DNA of 64,000 nucleotides from the NCBI GenBank assembly GCA_050084985.1, contig JBITNC010000001.1, positions 199,702,001-199,766,000 of the forward strand, given 5' to 3'. Under the pieces are notes generated by a model, which saw only the letters and a program-made list of their open reading frames with translations, was not told the DNA's origin and did no database searches. A program made the position numbers and the translations under genes. Each line of letters opens with the position of its first letter. Positions within the stretch are counted from its first letter, which is position 1. Below, one piece after another: positions 10,038 through 21,481 of this stretch. This DNA is from Nageia nagi (Eukaryota > Pinophyta).

Positions 10038-11010
10038 GGGAAAATTACAGAAATAACCCTTACAAACCAAACAATTTCAAAAATGACCCTGTTAAATTGG
10101 TAATTACAAAAAGAGCCCCAAGTCAACTTTGTTGACCCGACCAACATTTTCCAGCAAATCACATTTTTCTCGTGAATTTTCACCAACAGGGCACCTGCAT
10201 TTTTGGAATACTAGCTCCAGCGAATCGCTCCTCTCGCCAAATTCGCACAAAACAATTCAGATTACCATTGCAACACCAATTTAAAGATGGGAGGCAACGT
10301 CAGGCGATGAAATTTACTTTTCTGTTGGCGGAATGCTTATGCATTACCAACATAAAAGCAAACGGACCCTTTGCTCTCCACCCGTCCTGAATAGCTTGAA
10401 CGGACAAAGAATTTGCAGTCCAACTTGTTCCTGACTTTTAATTCGTTGTATTTGCAATTAGGACTCTCGTGTTTCTCAGAATTTGCAGAAATTAAAAGCG
10501 TCTTCGAACTACATTAATTACAAGAGGGCTTGAAGATCGGAGGAGGACGACTCTCTGAAGTTGATGCTTGTATATTTGCTAGCCATCTCTTTGTTACCAC
10601 TAGCAGTAAGCGATCGAGGAGGGGAGCTTCTACCAGGAAGATGGGACCTCCTCCAGGAAAATTCTGAAGTTTCTGTCATGCATATGACATTTTTGAACAC
10701 CAACAAAGAGCTCATGATCGATCAGACGGAGGCTGGTCAGTCGAGGAGGGATTTGAGTATCTGGAACTTCGATTCTCTGCAACTATTGCTTCATCTCCTC
10801 AAATTGCCTTCCATTGTTAAATTGCAATGTCAATCTGAATTTGTATTGTGAGAACTCAGCAAGAGGAGCGACCCGTTGGAGTTGGAAAATTGTCAGAAAA
10901 TGTTGGTCGACTCAACAAAGTTGACTTTGCGGTTAATTTTGTAATTATCAATTTAAGAGGGCCATTTTCAAAATTACTTGATTTGTCTGGGTTATTTTTG
11001 TAATTTTCCC
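10038..11010. mobile_element. non-autonomous Mutator-like (Pack-MULE-like) DNA transposon, 973 bp
   Basis: The ends are imperfect terminal inverted repeats of about 115 bp (10038-10152 and 10896-11010), beginning GGGAAAATTAC on each strand. The element is flanked by a 9-bp duplication, ttaatttta (10029-10037) and ttaattcta (11011-11019), matching at 8 of 9 positions. Long inverted repeats with a 9-bp duplication are the classic Mutator signature. No transposase is encoded, so it would need one in trans. The interior is GC-richer than its surroundings and holds a gene-like fragment (10564-10851). Confidence 0.85.
10564..10851 (+). pseudogene. glyoxal/galactose-oxidase-like N-terminal fragment inside the MULE
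   Basis: The ORF from the ATG at 10564 encodes a hydrophobic signal-peptide-like start (MLVYLLAISLLPLAVS), then LPGRWDLLQENSEVSVMHM, then an M-I-D-Q-T-x-x-G-Q-S-R-R block. I recall this as the N-terminal pattern of secreted plant glyoxal-oxidase (GLOX) proteins (GxWELL..N.GI..MH......V...DRT..GPS). Only about 45 residues match. The conserved domain that should follow is missing and the frame ends after a Leu-rich tail. It is most simply a captured 5' gene piece. The match is from memory and not searched. Confidence 0.5.
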
Positions 11011-11219
11011 TTAATTCTAAGGGTAATATATTAACAAAATAATGATTGTGTTTAGCAGGTTGAAAATAACAATGAAGTTTGTTACAAGTAATGGTCATTT
11101 CAAAATTTTCTACATTTTGCTATATATTTTTTTTAAAGGTACTTTTACCTTTTTCTTTCAAGACTAATGCTAAAAGTTCTAATCCTTGATTAATGAAACC
11201 TTGATTAATTAGTTAATTG

Positions 11220-12132
11220 TAGTGTTCCACACGGTCAGGGAATGGGGAAATAGGGGAACGTGTATCTGGGAACGGGGAAACATAGAGAGTCATTTTTGAG
11301 GAATGGCCAGGGAATGACAATATAATACTAATAAAAATTATCATAATTTTCAAATTTTATCGCTTCCAATTCATTATTATTATGATGAATGATCATATTA
11401 TCAAATTTAATCATGTTTACAAATTGAAAACATGGGATTGAAATTGAAAATTCAACTTCAAGACATAATCATAAAAAAAAACGGTAAATCTGATAACGCA
11501 ATCATAATATCATACTCATAATCAATCTGAATCATAATATCATAGGTATGAAAGACTGAATCAAATAAATAGACTAAACATCGACATGAGTATGTTGAAT
11601 AGTGAAATACTGAAATATCAAATAAGTATCTAAATAACTTTTGTCTCTTTCTCTTCATTGCTATCTTTTTCTTCTATTGATGTCTTGTTTCTACTAATTA
11701 CTGTTATTTTTCTCTCCTAACTGCACACAATTACAAGTGATTACAAAATCACTTTTAGATGGAGTTTGTAATACCTTTTTAGGGTTAGAGGGGGTGCAAG
11801 CATGGTGGGTCCTATCACAAGGCACTTTAAGTTTTTTTTTAAAGTTAATTTTTTTTTTTTTACTTTTTTCCCTACTACGTGTGCCCTGACGCGGGGGGAA
11901 TATCGAACGTTCTCGTAAACGGTTGGGGAACATCAGAAGTTCCCTAGCCGTTCTCGAGGATGGCCACCCGTTCCCAAATTGAGGGATGATCAAGGGACGT
12001 TTCCCCAACCCTAGAGAACGTTCTGAGAACGTCACCCAATCGTTCCCTAAAACGGAATGATTGGAAAACATTTCTCCATTCGTTCCCAAAATGTGAGAAT
12101 AGTTCATCTAGAAGGGGGAATGCGTCCCACTG
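11220..12132. mobile_element. non-autonomous hAT-type DNA transposon, 913 bp
   Basis: The element is flanked by a perfect 8-bp duplication, gttaattg (11212-11219 and 12133-12140). The left end starts TAGTG and the right end, read on the minus strand, starts CAGTG; both fit the hAT terminal pattern YARNG. Sub-terminal regions on both sides are dense in inverted copies of words such as GGGGAA, GGGAACG and AACGTTC, typical of hAT sub-terminal transposase-binding repeats. The middle is AT-rich and encodes no transposase. The minus-strand open frame at 11694-12107 crosses the sub-terminal repeats and is not a gene. Confidence 0.85.
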
Positions 12133-12140
12133 GTTAATTG

Positions 12141-13184
12141 ATTATTTGCTTTTGCATAATTACAAATGATGTATTAAGCTCCCATTCATCACCAGATTAT
12201 TTGGCCTATCACCAACTTATGACATTAGACTATGCACCTCTTGAATAGACTATGCAACTCTTGAATGTTCTCAAGTTTGCAAACTACTTAAGCTATTTTT
12301 TAAGATATGCCATCAAATCCTTCGTAAAGATTTGTAATGCTTGCATTTGAATTAATTACAACACTATTATACAAAAATACTTTTATTTCATTTATTATTT
12401 TAATTTTATAGTTCATGCATATATTTCATCTTTTTAATTTATAAAAAAAATAATAACATACAAAGTAAAAAAAAATAAGTACTATGTACTAGTGTTACCT
12501 TTTTATTACAAGTGTTATCATTTCAGTGAAGTGTTATTATAATAGTAGTTTATATTTATTACTAGTTTATTGACATTGCATTTTAAGTATATTATTTATT
12601 AACTTTTATTTTTACTTGTTATTATTTTAAAGAATGTCATAATTAAAAGTTCAAATATGGTAAGTTCATTAGAATGAAGATTTATTAGTCTTTCACTATG
12701 AAATCCATTTAGAATGAATCAATTACTATATCATTTTGTTTTTTATCAATGGTAAAGTTATATATCAGTTGTTTTTATATACATGGTCCAAAAACCTGTA
12801 CTACAAAATTTCAAAAAGATACATTGTTTAGTAAAATTCTAAATTAAGCTACATCTCACTTCAACACTCGGAAGGAGTATCCATCCATCTACAGTAGCCG
12901 AACAAAGAGTATAGATTAGTTGCATATGTGACACTATCTAATTCCATGGTCTCTCTCTCCTTGGTCGTAGCAGTCTTTATCTTGTGTTTACTTGGACTGG
13001 TAACACTATTTTTTAGCTACTGTCACCCATTTAGGCAACATTAACCTTCAGAAAAATTTGCAAGATTAGAAAACACATTCCTGCACTTCAAACGTTGTAA
13101 ATAATATCTTTGGGTAGCATTCTTTATGTCTTATGTTATGGATTCATATTTTACATCAGAGTTCTTTGTTGAAGTCTTTACCAA
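12141..13184. other. AT-rich stretch, nothing recognised
   Basis: Homopolymer- and TA-rich DNA. No coding pattern, LTR or inverted-repeat ends seen. Confidence 0.5.
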
Positions 13185-13990
13185 CTATGAGGGTTTTTTT
13201 AGACTAGTCTTTGCATTCAAGGCATCCTCCATTGTTTCCTCAGAGCCAATGATTGATCTTTGTTGGTAATCAAACTTTTTATTTGACATCTTTTGCATCC
13301 TTTCTTGTGGTATGGATACAAAGTGTCCATTCCCATGAGAACCAAGGGAGCCTTCTTTGAGTTGTTCCAAAGAAGTCTAATGATCATCGTTTGGGCAACC
13401 ATCTTTCATCTGGCTGCAAACTAGATCCTTATTAGGAGAAGCATTTTCTACTAGGGACTCTTCCACCTCCTATGAGTCTCCATCACTGTTACATCCCCCT
13501 TCTATCGAGGAATCCGTTTCCAATGAGGTAGCTAAGATAATTAATTCTTGAGAGGTGCCAAACCAATTTTCCTTCAAATAATTTCGCTTCAAGTGGCCCA
13601 TTTGCTGGCAATAATAACACCTTAAGTAGAAATTTTCATATTGAATACTTTGGGTCCATGTTCTCCATCGTGAGTTTAGCATGAAAGATTAGGGTCAAGG
13701 CTCTGAGAGTTTCATCTAAACTGAAAGTCAGGCTTTATGTAGGTCCCTTTTATTAACTTCATTATTAAAAGTATGATTATCAACCATTAGGAATTTGCCT
13801 AGGGATTTTCCAATCTTCATGATGGCCTTAGAGCTCCAAAATTATGCAAGTAAAGCATACGGATTTACCCAAATCGATATTTCGAAGATCTCTTCTGAGA
13901 GGGGTTGAAATCTTCATACCACTACCGCACATATACCCCACTCTACCCAAAGATTAAAAATATGTTTTAAGTTAAAGACCAAAATATAAA
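13185..13990 (-). pseudogene. LINE (non-LTR retrotransposon) ORF1 relic
   Basis: On the minus strand, broken frames give in order: a DUF4283-like patch (ISIWVNPYALLA, then FWSSKAIMKIGKSLGKFLMV, about 13870-13780), a zinc knuckle of the form CYYCQQMGHLKRNY (about 13624-13583, with the last Cys of CCHC lost), then a polar tail (13185-13402) with stops. This order is that of plant L1-like ORF1 proteins. No endonuclease or reverse transcriptase follows. It abuts the broken 3' end of Copia-A gag at about 13990, so it may have caused or followed that truncation. Confidence 0.6.
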
Positions 13991-13997
13991 GATCATA

Positions 13998-14398
13998 ACA
14001 AAAGGTTGTTGCCGTTGTTGTTGTTGTTGTTGTTGTTGTCCCTTTTCTCAAACCTTTTGGAGGAAGAAGGATAAAATTTCTTATGATGATTGAACTTCTT
14101 CTTTAAAAGAGTTTTGGTTGCTTCTAGAGCAACATTATTGTCCTTTGAAAAAGAGATCAACACTTTTTTGTTAAGAGTTTTCTCATGCTTTAGGAGCCTA
14201 AAAAGGTTCTTAAGGGAGAAGCCTTCTTCTTCATCATCAAGCCTAGTTTCAATTACCATCACAAAGTTACCAAAATTTGAAGAAAGGATTTGGAGGATGA
14301 TGAATACCATGAACTCATTATTGATCCAATTACACCTATAAGCAATAAGTTGGGTCCTAAGATCAATGATTTTTTTTCAAATAGATGGCAACATTTTT
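13998..14398 (-). pseudogene. Copia-A gag, 3' half
   Basis: The minus strand encodes the homologue of the middle and C-terminal part of Copia-2 gag: a NxINNEFMVFIILQ patch, ETRLDDEEE, HEKTLNKK, and then a poly-Asn run. It stops at the Asn-rich tract where Copia-1/2 continue into the zinc knuckle. One frameshift lies near 14370. It continues, after Copia-B, from 38838-39175. Confidence 0.8.
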
Positions 14399-15006
14399 TG
14401 ATGGAATTAAAAGATTCTATAACCCAAGAATACTTGCAGGACCTCCATGTAATATAGCAATCAATCATTCTAAAACTAAGAACACAAAAAATATTATCAC
14501 ATAGTAACACAAGATGTATAGTCGTTCCTCCATCACATGGAGTACTCCACTTTAGATCTCCTTTTTTTTATACTTTCAAATAATGTACACTCATATAAAT
14601 CTTAACCATGACTCTCATTAACATGAAGCATAGCTTGTATGCTTAAGACCTTACTAACTAAGATCTATACTAACATCCTTACAACCATATTTCTATCTAC
14701 TTCCTATTTTTTATTACTAATCTTCATAATATGAGCTCCTTTTATAGGACTCAAAACTAACCTTAGGTAGTTAACTAACCTAACCATAATTGGTTAGTTA
14801 ACCCTAAGTTGCAATATAAAATTACATTTAATTGTTAATGGAGACACTATTCCACCTAACAAATATTATTTTAAGTTGAGTGGAGAATACTATTCCACCC
14901 ACCATGCATGAACCTTATTATCATCTAATAAACAATTTTAGGTGATTCTTAATATGCTGAAACATATTAATTAAACAATACCCTAAACAACATTATAGTT
15001 ATAACA
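14399..15006 (-). repeat. 3' LTR of Copia-B, 608 bp
   Basis: Starts tgatggaatt and ends ataaca on the plus strand. It aligns end to end with 38230-38837, equal in length. It is the downstream (3') LTR because the primer site lies next to the other copy. Confidence 0.85.
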
Positions 15007-16750
15007 CTTTCTCTTAATGTTATTTTGGAAATGATTAGAAAAAATAATGATTTTACATAGAAGGTTACTCATACTACAAAGTGTACATATAGCTAAATAA
15101 GGTTTTACAATGTTTGAGAGATAGGAGACCTTTTGAAACTTTATACAAAGGAGAGAAGGTTGAAGATCCATGTGTCAATATACAAGAAGTCTCAAAGTTG
15201 TTGTCACAAGTAACCTGCGATCTCTAAAAAAACCTGCAAGCTACAAGTAGCTCATGACGAGATCAATTAGAAATATCATACATTCATATCAACATGAATC
15301 GAATTATACTATCATACACTAATCATAATAAAGCGTATAAAGATGCCAAGTAATCACAAATGCATAATAATAAGGATAACATATATCATCAACTATGATA
15401 TCTAAGAATATCACATGTGCATAAAATTACGTATCATCATCATAACATAGTATGATCATCCATATGAGCACACCATTTCTTTCTTTTGGATTTGTGTTAT
15501 AAGAGAGTTTCATCACATTTAACATGATATTTTTCTCCCCCTTAATGACAACTTCATCAAATAAATACATATGTGATAATGTGACATTAATCATGCCACA
15601 AATAAACACCAACTTCACCAAACACCTATTGCAAGATTTAAAGGCAAAACATAATATCATAAGTCACAAAATGCCATAAAGAAATTTGAATTTACCAAAA
15701 GGGAGTCAAGATGCCATAACAAATAAGTTTAACTTTACCAAGAGTGAGTCAAGATGCATAACAAGAAGTCCATTTTAACCATGCTACTAGTCAAGAGGTA
15801 AATGATAAAATTTGGTAGCATGAATCAATCGAAATGGATTCAAAGTTTATCAATAATATGTAAATAATCCATCATCATGGATCGATCTTCCATCATCATG
15901 GAAGTATAAAAGAAAAAGAGTGTGGCCACTAGTGCATTATAAGTCATCACGGAGATGCCAAGCCAATACTTATAGTCTTTGATTATATATTTAGAATAAG
16001 TGTTTATCATAACAGAGAGTACCATACATTTTTTCGTAGAGCAAACATCCCACAAAGGTGTACATCAACTATTTAAAAAAAATAGTGCCCTTGCAAGGCA
16101 AACTAATCATAAGTAGATGTATATAAAGATCAACACTATACAACAAAAAATATCTTCTTACACTATAAGTGATCACTGTGGATGCCAAGCCAATACTGAT
16201 AGTAAATAAGATAAAAATATGCTTAGGTTTGAGTTGCATTATAAGTCATTACGGAGATGCTAAGCCAATAATTATATTCAACCAAAACATTTGTTTGAGT
16301 TTTATAAAAATGTTTAGGTTTAAGTTGCACTATAATTCATTATAGAAATGTCAAGTCAATACTTATAGTCAACCAAACAATGTGCTTAGAGTTTATACTA
16401 TCTAGCAATGTGATACAATTCATCAAAATGGATCCAACTTCTCAACATAGAAGTAAAAAAAATGTAGATGAACAAAGCTGTAGTTGTTTCATCAAGAACT
16501 TTCTCTTGAAAATAAGATGCTTGGATTTGGGTTGCATTATAAGTCATCACAGAGATGCTAAGCCAATACTTATAGCCAACCATATAAGAATTCAACAAGA
16601 ATGCAAAAAATAGGCTTAGGTTTTGAATATGATTCATCAATAATGCCTTCATACATATTACAATAGCGAATAAAGAATTCAACCAATACTCCCCCTAGAG
16701 GGATACTTCACCCCCAACTTCAAAAAGGGGCTTGGTGAATAAAGGACACA
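15007..16750 (-). other. Copia-B 3' UTR with compound-hairpin array and end of pol
   Basis: Between the RNase H terminus (about 16690-16750 on the minus strand) and the 3' LTR lie five copies of a compound hairpin. The inner hairpins are at 15945-15957, 16171-16184 (degenerate), 16247-16259, 16338-16350 (degenerate) and 16545-16557. The best copies have an outer stem TATAAGT/ACTTATA around an inner stem CATC/GATG whose sense-strand loop is TCCGT. The block near 15230-15300 matches the segment next to the matching hairpin in Copia-1 (27730-27770). Confidence 0.7.
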
Positions 16751-19700
16751 TGGGTTTTGTGTAAGAAAGTCCATTCCATACCAGAGTGTCCGATTATTAT
16801 GATTGAGATTATGGTTTAGCTTCTTTAGGACCCACAAAAGGTTCAAATGCTATTTCTTTTGAAATGTGAATATCAAAATATCGAAGGATATCCTCATACA
16901 TGGATGCCCTTTTCTTCCACTTTTCTTTTAATCATTGCATCCCACGATGGTTATTGCTTATATTGCATCTAATCTATATCTCATTCTCTTTTAATTGTAT
17001 TTTTCACATATTTTTCTGAATTAGTAGTTTATTTCACTCAACCAAGAGTGCTCAATCAAGAGTTCATTGTAATATTGTATGTATAAAGCTTTTCCTTTTT
17101 GAATCATATCATAATGATGGGCCATTATCTTCATCTTAACCTTTTTTGTAACTAGTTTGTGGTGAAGGTAAGCATTCTCTAAGTCTGCCCATACGTTTGT
17201 TTTCTCATCAAAATTTAGGGAAGCACTTCCAATGTGTGTGACTAAATTCTTTGTAGGAGTCATGATGATCAACCTATCACTCATGATTAAAATATCCCAT
17301 TTAATAGTTGAAAAAAGAGAGAAAAATAACACAATGATACCACTATCACTTAGTCATCACACGACTTAGTATTACTATCATTATTGCAATCCTAACATGA
17401 TATTATGCATATGATATCAATCAATTAAATGAGTGGAAGGTGAGATATTTTATCTCTATAGATTTATTATCTAATGAATCCTTATCTCTAGTTATCATAA
17501 TTATTATATCAAATCTTTAAATTATAAATAGTCATAAATGATTCTCATTTTTCATTCAGCACTTTGCATTTACGATTTGAGCTAAAAAAAAAATTTAGTT
17601 AACCTTCATGGATGTTTCTCAGTTTCATGCCCTACTGAGCGATCTCTAAGATAACATAGTGTATCAGAGCATTCATGTAACTTTAGAAAATTGCTCTTTT
17701 ATTGCCTCTAAAGTTTTATTGCAACAATGATGAGTATCTCTTCAATCGTGTCTAGATGATTATTATGGTATTTGCATGATCTTTCATTTCAATCATGATG
17801 ATCATATTCACCTATTATTTCATTTACTCAGTTGATCTGATTAGATGTGGCGTATAATGGTTTATACCCCTTTCAATCACTATCTTTTGCAATTCATATG
17901 CTACATTGAATCACCTTCCTTGCATCCAATGGAGTATTTCAAACCACTCACTATTGCATGGGTAGTTCATCAGCATAGTCTACAGTGGTCATCCATGTAC
18001 TCTTTTCATGTTGTTTGGCAAGATGGACATCGTATTTTATATCATCAATTTTTTTTTCTTATCACTTTTCACCTCTTTCACATCAATATCTTTTAGGATT
18101 GGGCATATCATATTTTAGCGCATCTGAAGATGATGCTAATTCTTCTAATTTTGATGACCATTCACCATACTAAGCACTAATCGCATCGTAAGTGCCACCC
18201 ACTTGGGCTTATCAGTGGGAATCTTTTTTAACTTTTTAATAAAGTATGCAAGTCATATCTTAAATCTTTTATTAATCAATCAATAGTCAAGTACACTGTA
18301 ATATTGGTTTTTATGCTTTTGTACTTGATCCATTTTGATGTTCCCATTTATGATCAATGATCTAATTTTTTTTGCAATTCTATAAGTTCATTCATTCTAT
18401 TTGATCACCATCGCTTTCACTTATTTATGATACCCTGATAGAGATTTGACTCATTTTTCATTCATCATGGATAAGACCATTTTTCAAGGTCTTCACATCG
18501 AACTTCCTTAAGAAGTTCTTTATAAATGCATTCAAGATAAAATCATACAACATGCTTACACTATGTTGTAGACTACTTTACAAAAAAACCTAGTTTGCAT
18601 ACAGGGTCAGCAAATTCTCTGTCAATGGGCCATCTACTTTATCCATCATTTGGAGGATACAGAGCAATTGCACCTCATAATCACACTTATCTACATCCAA
18701 ACTAGATGTGGAAGATCATCCTTTACTATTTTTGGACACCTTTGGTCTTTCATTTTTTACATTATGTAGGTCTTGCCATGCTGCATCCTCAAGAGTACTA
18801 CCACCCCTATACTGTTGCATTCACAGTATGGCAACGAGATCTTCATTAGAAGTCTATTTATGTTTCATGACTAACTCAATAAGGGGATCAATGGGTGTAC
18901 TACCTATTTTTTGATATTAGATGTCATTTCTTCTCGATCATTTATGCTACATTGTTCAATATACCTAGTTTGCCTATCATAAATCTTGAGAGTTCTAATT
19001 CCAACTCTCCCAATCATGCTGATGATTTTGCTTAGTTTTGCTATCAACAATTGCTTAATTTGTAATCAAAAAGTATTCACAATGTGTATAATAAGATTGT
19101 AAATAATCATAAAATACTTAATTTTGATTTATAAACATTTTTAAGCACAATATAAGATTTAATAATTAATGCATCCTCCCCCTTTTTCTTTGTCATTATG
19201 AAAAATGAGATAAGAAAAACATGCATGATAAATGTATAATAGTTTGATAAATTAAGGTTAGTGAAGTGCATGGAAAAAAAATAAAGGTGATTATGTGATG
19301 CAGACCAAGAAGGGCATAAAGACCAATCAAAAAGCAAGATTAATGGGCAATAAGCTATTCATCAAATAGTGGAACTACTATTAAATGACTAGTGTGACTA
19401 TTGTAAATTAAAATCCTATAGGGAAAAGAGCAAGAAAGAATGAGAGATTTAAGAAGGGGTTCAGATGGAAGAAGAGTTGTAGAAAGCTACACAAGGTTCC
19501 TTAAGAAGGAACCCACACAAAGCGATGGGCCTCAACGATGGAACCTACGAAAAGAGGTGGGCCTCAAGATGGAACTTGCAGTTGCTATTTTTTGAGCCAC
19601 TCAAAGGTGTAAACCTTTAATATGTAATTGTTACTCCTTTTATGAGGTTCCAATTAACTATTATTTACTCAAATTATTGCAAATGCATACCATTCATAAA

Positions 19701-20449
19701 ATTAACTACTATTTACTCAAATTTAGTAAATATTGCCCAAAATTAAAATTATTACATGACTAGACCAATAATGCCCATATAGATAGACAGGGTATCATTT
19801 GGACCAATTAATAAAAAAAATCCTACATATAAATAAAAAAATGGTATAATGAAAAATACCCTTAGCCAAAACTAAGTGGTAGAATAAAACTTGCCTATGT
19901 CCTTGAAGTATAAAACCTATTTAAAAAATGAATTCATTTTATTGAAAAATACAAGTCATTTGTGACTATAATTAAATATTGGCCAAAGTCAAAAGAATTA
20001 GTCACTAACCACTCCATGAGATGGAAAAAAAAAATAAAGCCCATTAGTGATGTATGTCCATGGTAAAGTCTACATTAAAAATATTTTAATGTCCCCCATT
20101 TCAATCTTCCACCAACTATTTATGGACTTGGCAATTTTATATGACTCACTTTTGGCACTACTTATATTAAAAAATACAAATAACTATTGCCTTTAATTAA
20201 ATAAAGCCCAAGTCAAAAATCAACTAGCATGAGGGAAGACAAAATACATTGAATGAACACAATAACGGAATGACCCAAGTCATAAGTCCATTACTTGGAA
20301 ATGGGCAAAGTTGGCCAAAATTGACTTAAAAGCTTTAAAAAAATGCCCATGGGTAGGAAAAATCTCTCCATGTGAATTAAAAAATAAAATTATGTGTAAT
20401 GTTCCAACATTAATAAATTATCCAACAAGAATGTAACATTACAATTCTA
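16751..20449 (-). other. Copia-B interior, no recognisable pol
   Basis: AT-rich, with short open frames only. The minus-strand frame 17021-17332 (103 aa, with WADLENAYLHHKL and a YNELL patch) has a faint gag-like look, but I cannot assign it. A minisatellite of about 36 bp, two units, lies at about 19509-19580 (ggaacc...gtgggcctcaa). An intact Copia of this family would carry its gag-pol here; instead the space holds unrelated or fully decayed sequence. Confidence 0.45.
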
Positions 20450-20851
20450 TTGTGTTGCAGGAGCAAAAAAAATGGAGGAGCATCTATTAGAAGAGAGGAG
20501 AGGGTGGCACCAGTAAGCCTTGATTGCTTACTAGCCCAAAGGGTAGGTCACACGTTGGATGTTGCAAGCCTTCCCAAAGGGGGTCGTAGGCTCGGCATCA
20601 TGAGCCCATCTGAGGGGGCCCTGCATGCCCTTCGAAAGGGGTCATAAGGCTCCCAACAGGGGGTTGCATGCCCTTCAAAAGGGGCCACGGGTAGAGTGCT
20701 GCATGCCTCCTTAAGGGATCGTAGGCATCCAAGGGGACGTGTCTAGAGGAGAGCGTGCCACCTCCTATGGAGAGGCTGCTTCCTCTTGAGATAGCATGCC
20801 ACCTCCCATGGAGGGGCTACTCCCTCTTAGGACAATGCACCACCTCCTATG
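20450..20851 (-). repeat. GC-rich island of Copia-B with short tandem repeats
   Basis: Contains approximate repeats of about 40 bp, e.g. gcatgccacctcccatgg at about 20795, with its neighbours at 20755 and 20836, and another family with tgcatgcccttc. Copia-1 inserted inside the last unit; the repeat resumes at 28554-28577. It occupies the same leader position as the GC islands of the other elements. Confidence 0.6.
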
Positions 20852-21340
20852 TGTTAGAATTTGTAATGAAATATTGTGAATATCTAAACTCCTTGTAAAT
20901 TCAATTAATCACTTAAAGGTATGTAGATACCTTAAGTGATTAATAGAATTCTTTAATATGTAGACTTTGACTTTACCAAAGTGGGTAGTTGGTAGGTTGA
21001 AGTTTGGTGGTAAATTTAATGTAACCCTAACCTTACCCTTTGGTTAAAGGAAAGTTAGGGAGGTGCTCTCAACCTATAAATAGAGGGCCTCTCCTCATGT
21101 AAACATATCTAAGTTTTGAGTAAGATTACTCTACTTGGTTGTGTAGGAGAGAGCTAGAGAATAGTTGTAAGAGAGACATAGATTTGAGAATAAGAGAACT
21201 AGTTGTGGATGTACTCCCAAGGAGGGAGGAACCACATTATATTGATGTGTTATCTTGAGTGATTGTGTTATCTTGTGTACACTTGAGTTTCCTAGTCTAA
21301 GGTCCTAGAGGATTTGTTTAGATCTAGTTCAAATCCTTCA
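20852..21340 (+). repeat. 5' LTR of Copia-1, 489 bp
   Basis: Begins tgttagaatt and ends tccttca. TATA box tataaatag at 21075-21083. A near-perfect palindrome (20904-20944) with stem attaatcactta lies in the U3 part. A solitary substitution near 21048 separates it from the 3' LTR. Confidence 0.93.
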
Positions 21341-21362
21341 TTTGGTATCAGAGCTTGGTTTG

Positions 21363-21481
21363 GAAGCTCTTCTTCTTGGTTTAGAAGCTCTTCTTCTTGG
21401 TGTGGAAGCTCTTCTTCTTGGTTTGGAAGCTCTTCTTCTTGGTGTGGAAGCTCTTCTTCTTGGTGTGGAAGCTCTTCTTCT
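21363..21481 (+). repeat. 21-bp minisatellite just after the Copia-1 primer site
   Basis: About 5.7 copies of a unit gaagctcttcttcttggt plus ttg/gtg. Copia-2 has only a few scattered degenerate units in the same place (29640-29750), so the array expanded in the Copia-1 lineage. The open frames across it (Ser-Ser-Ser or Glu-Glu-Glu-Leu repeats) are by-products of the repeat. Confidence 0.85.

Noticed and set aside
11694-12107. 137-codon minus-strand ORF
   Set aside because: It runs through the sub-terminal repeats and poly-A/T of the hAT element. No known domain.
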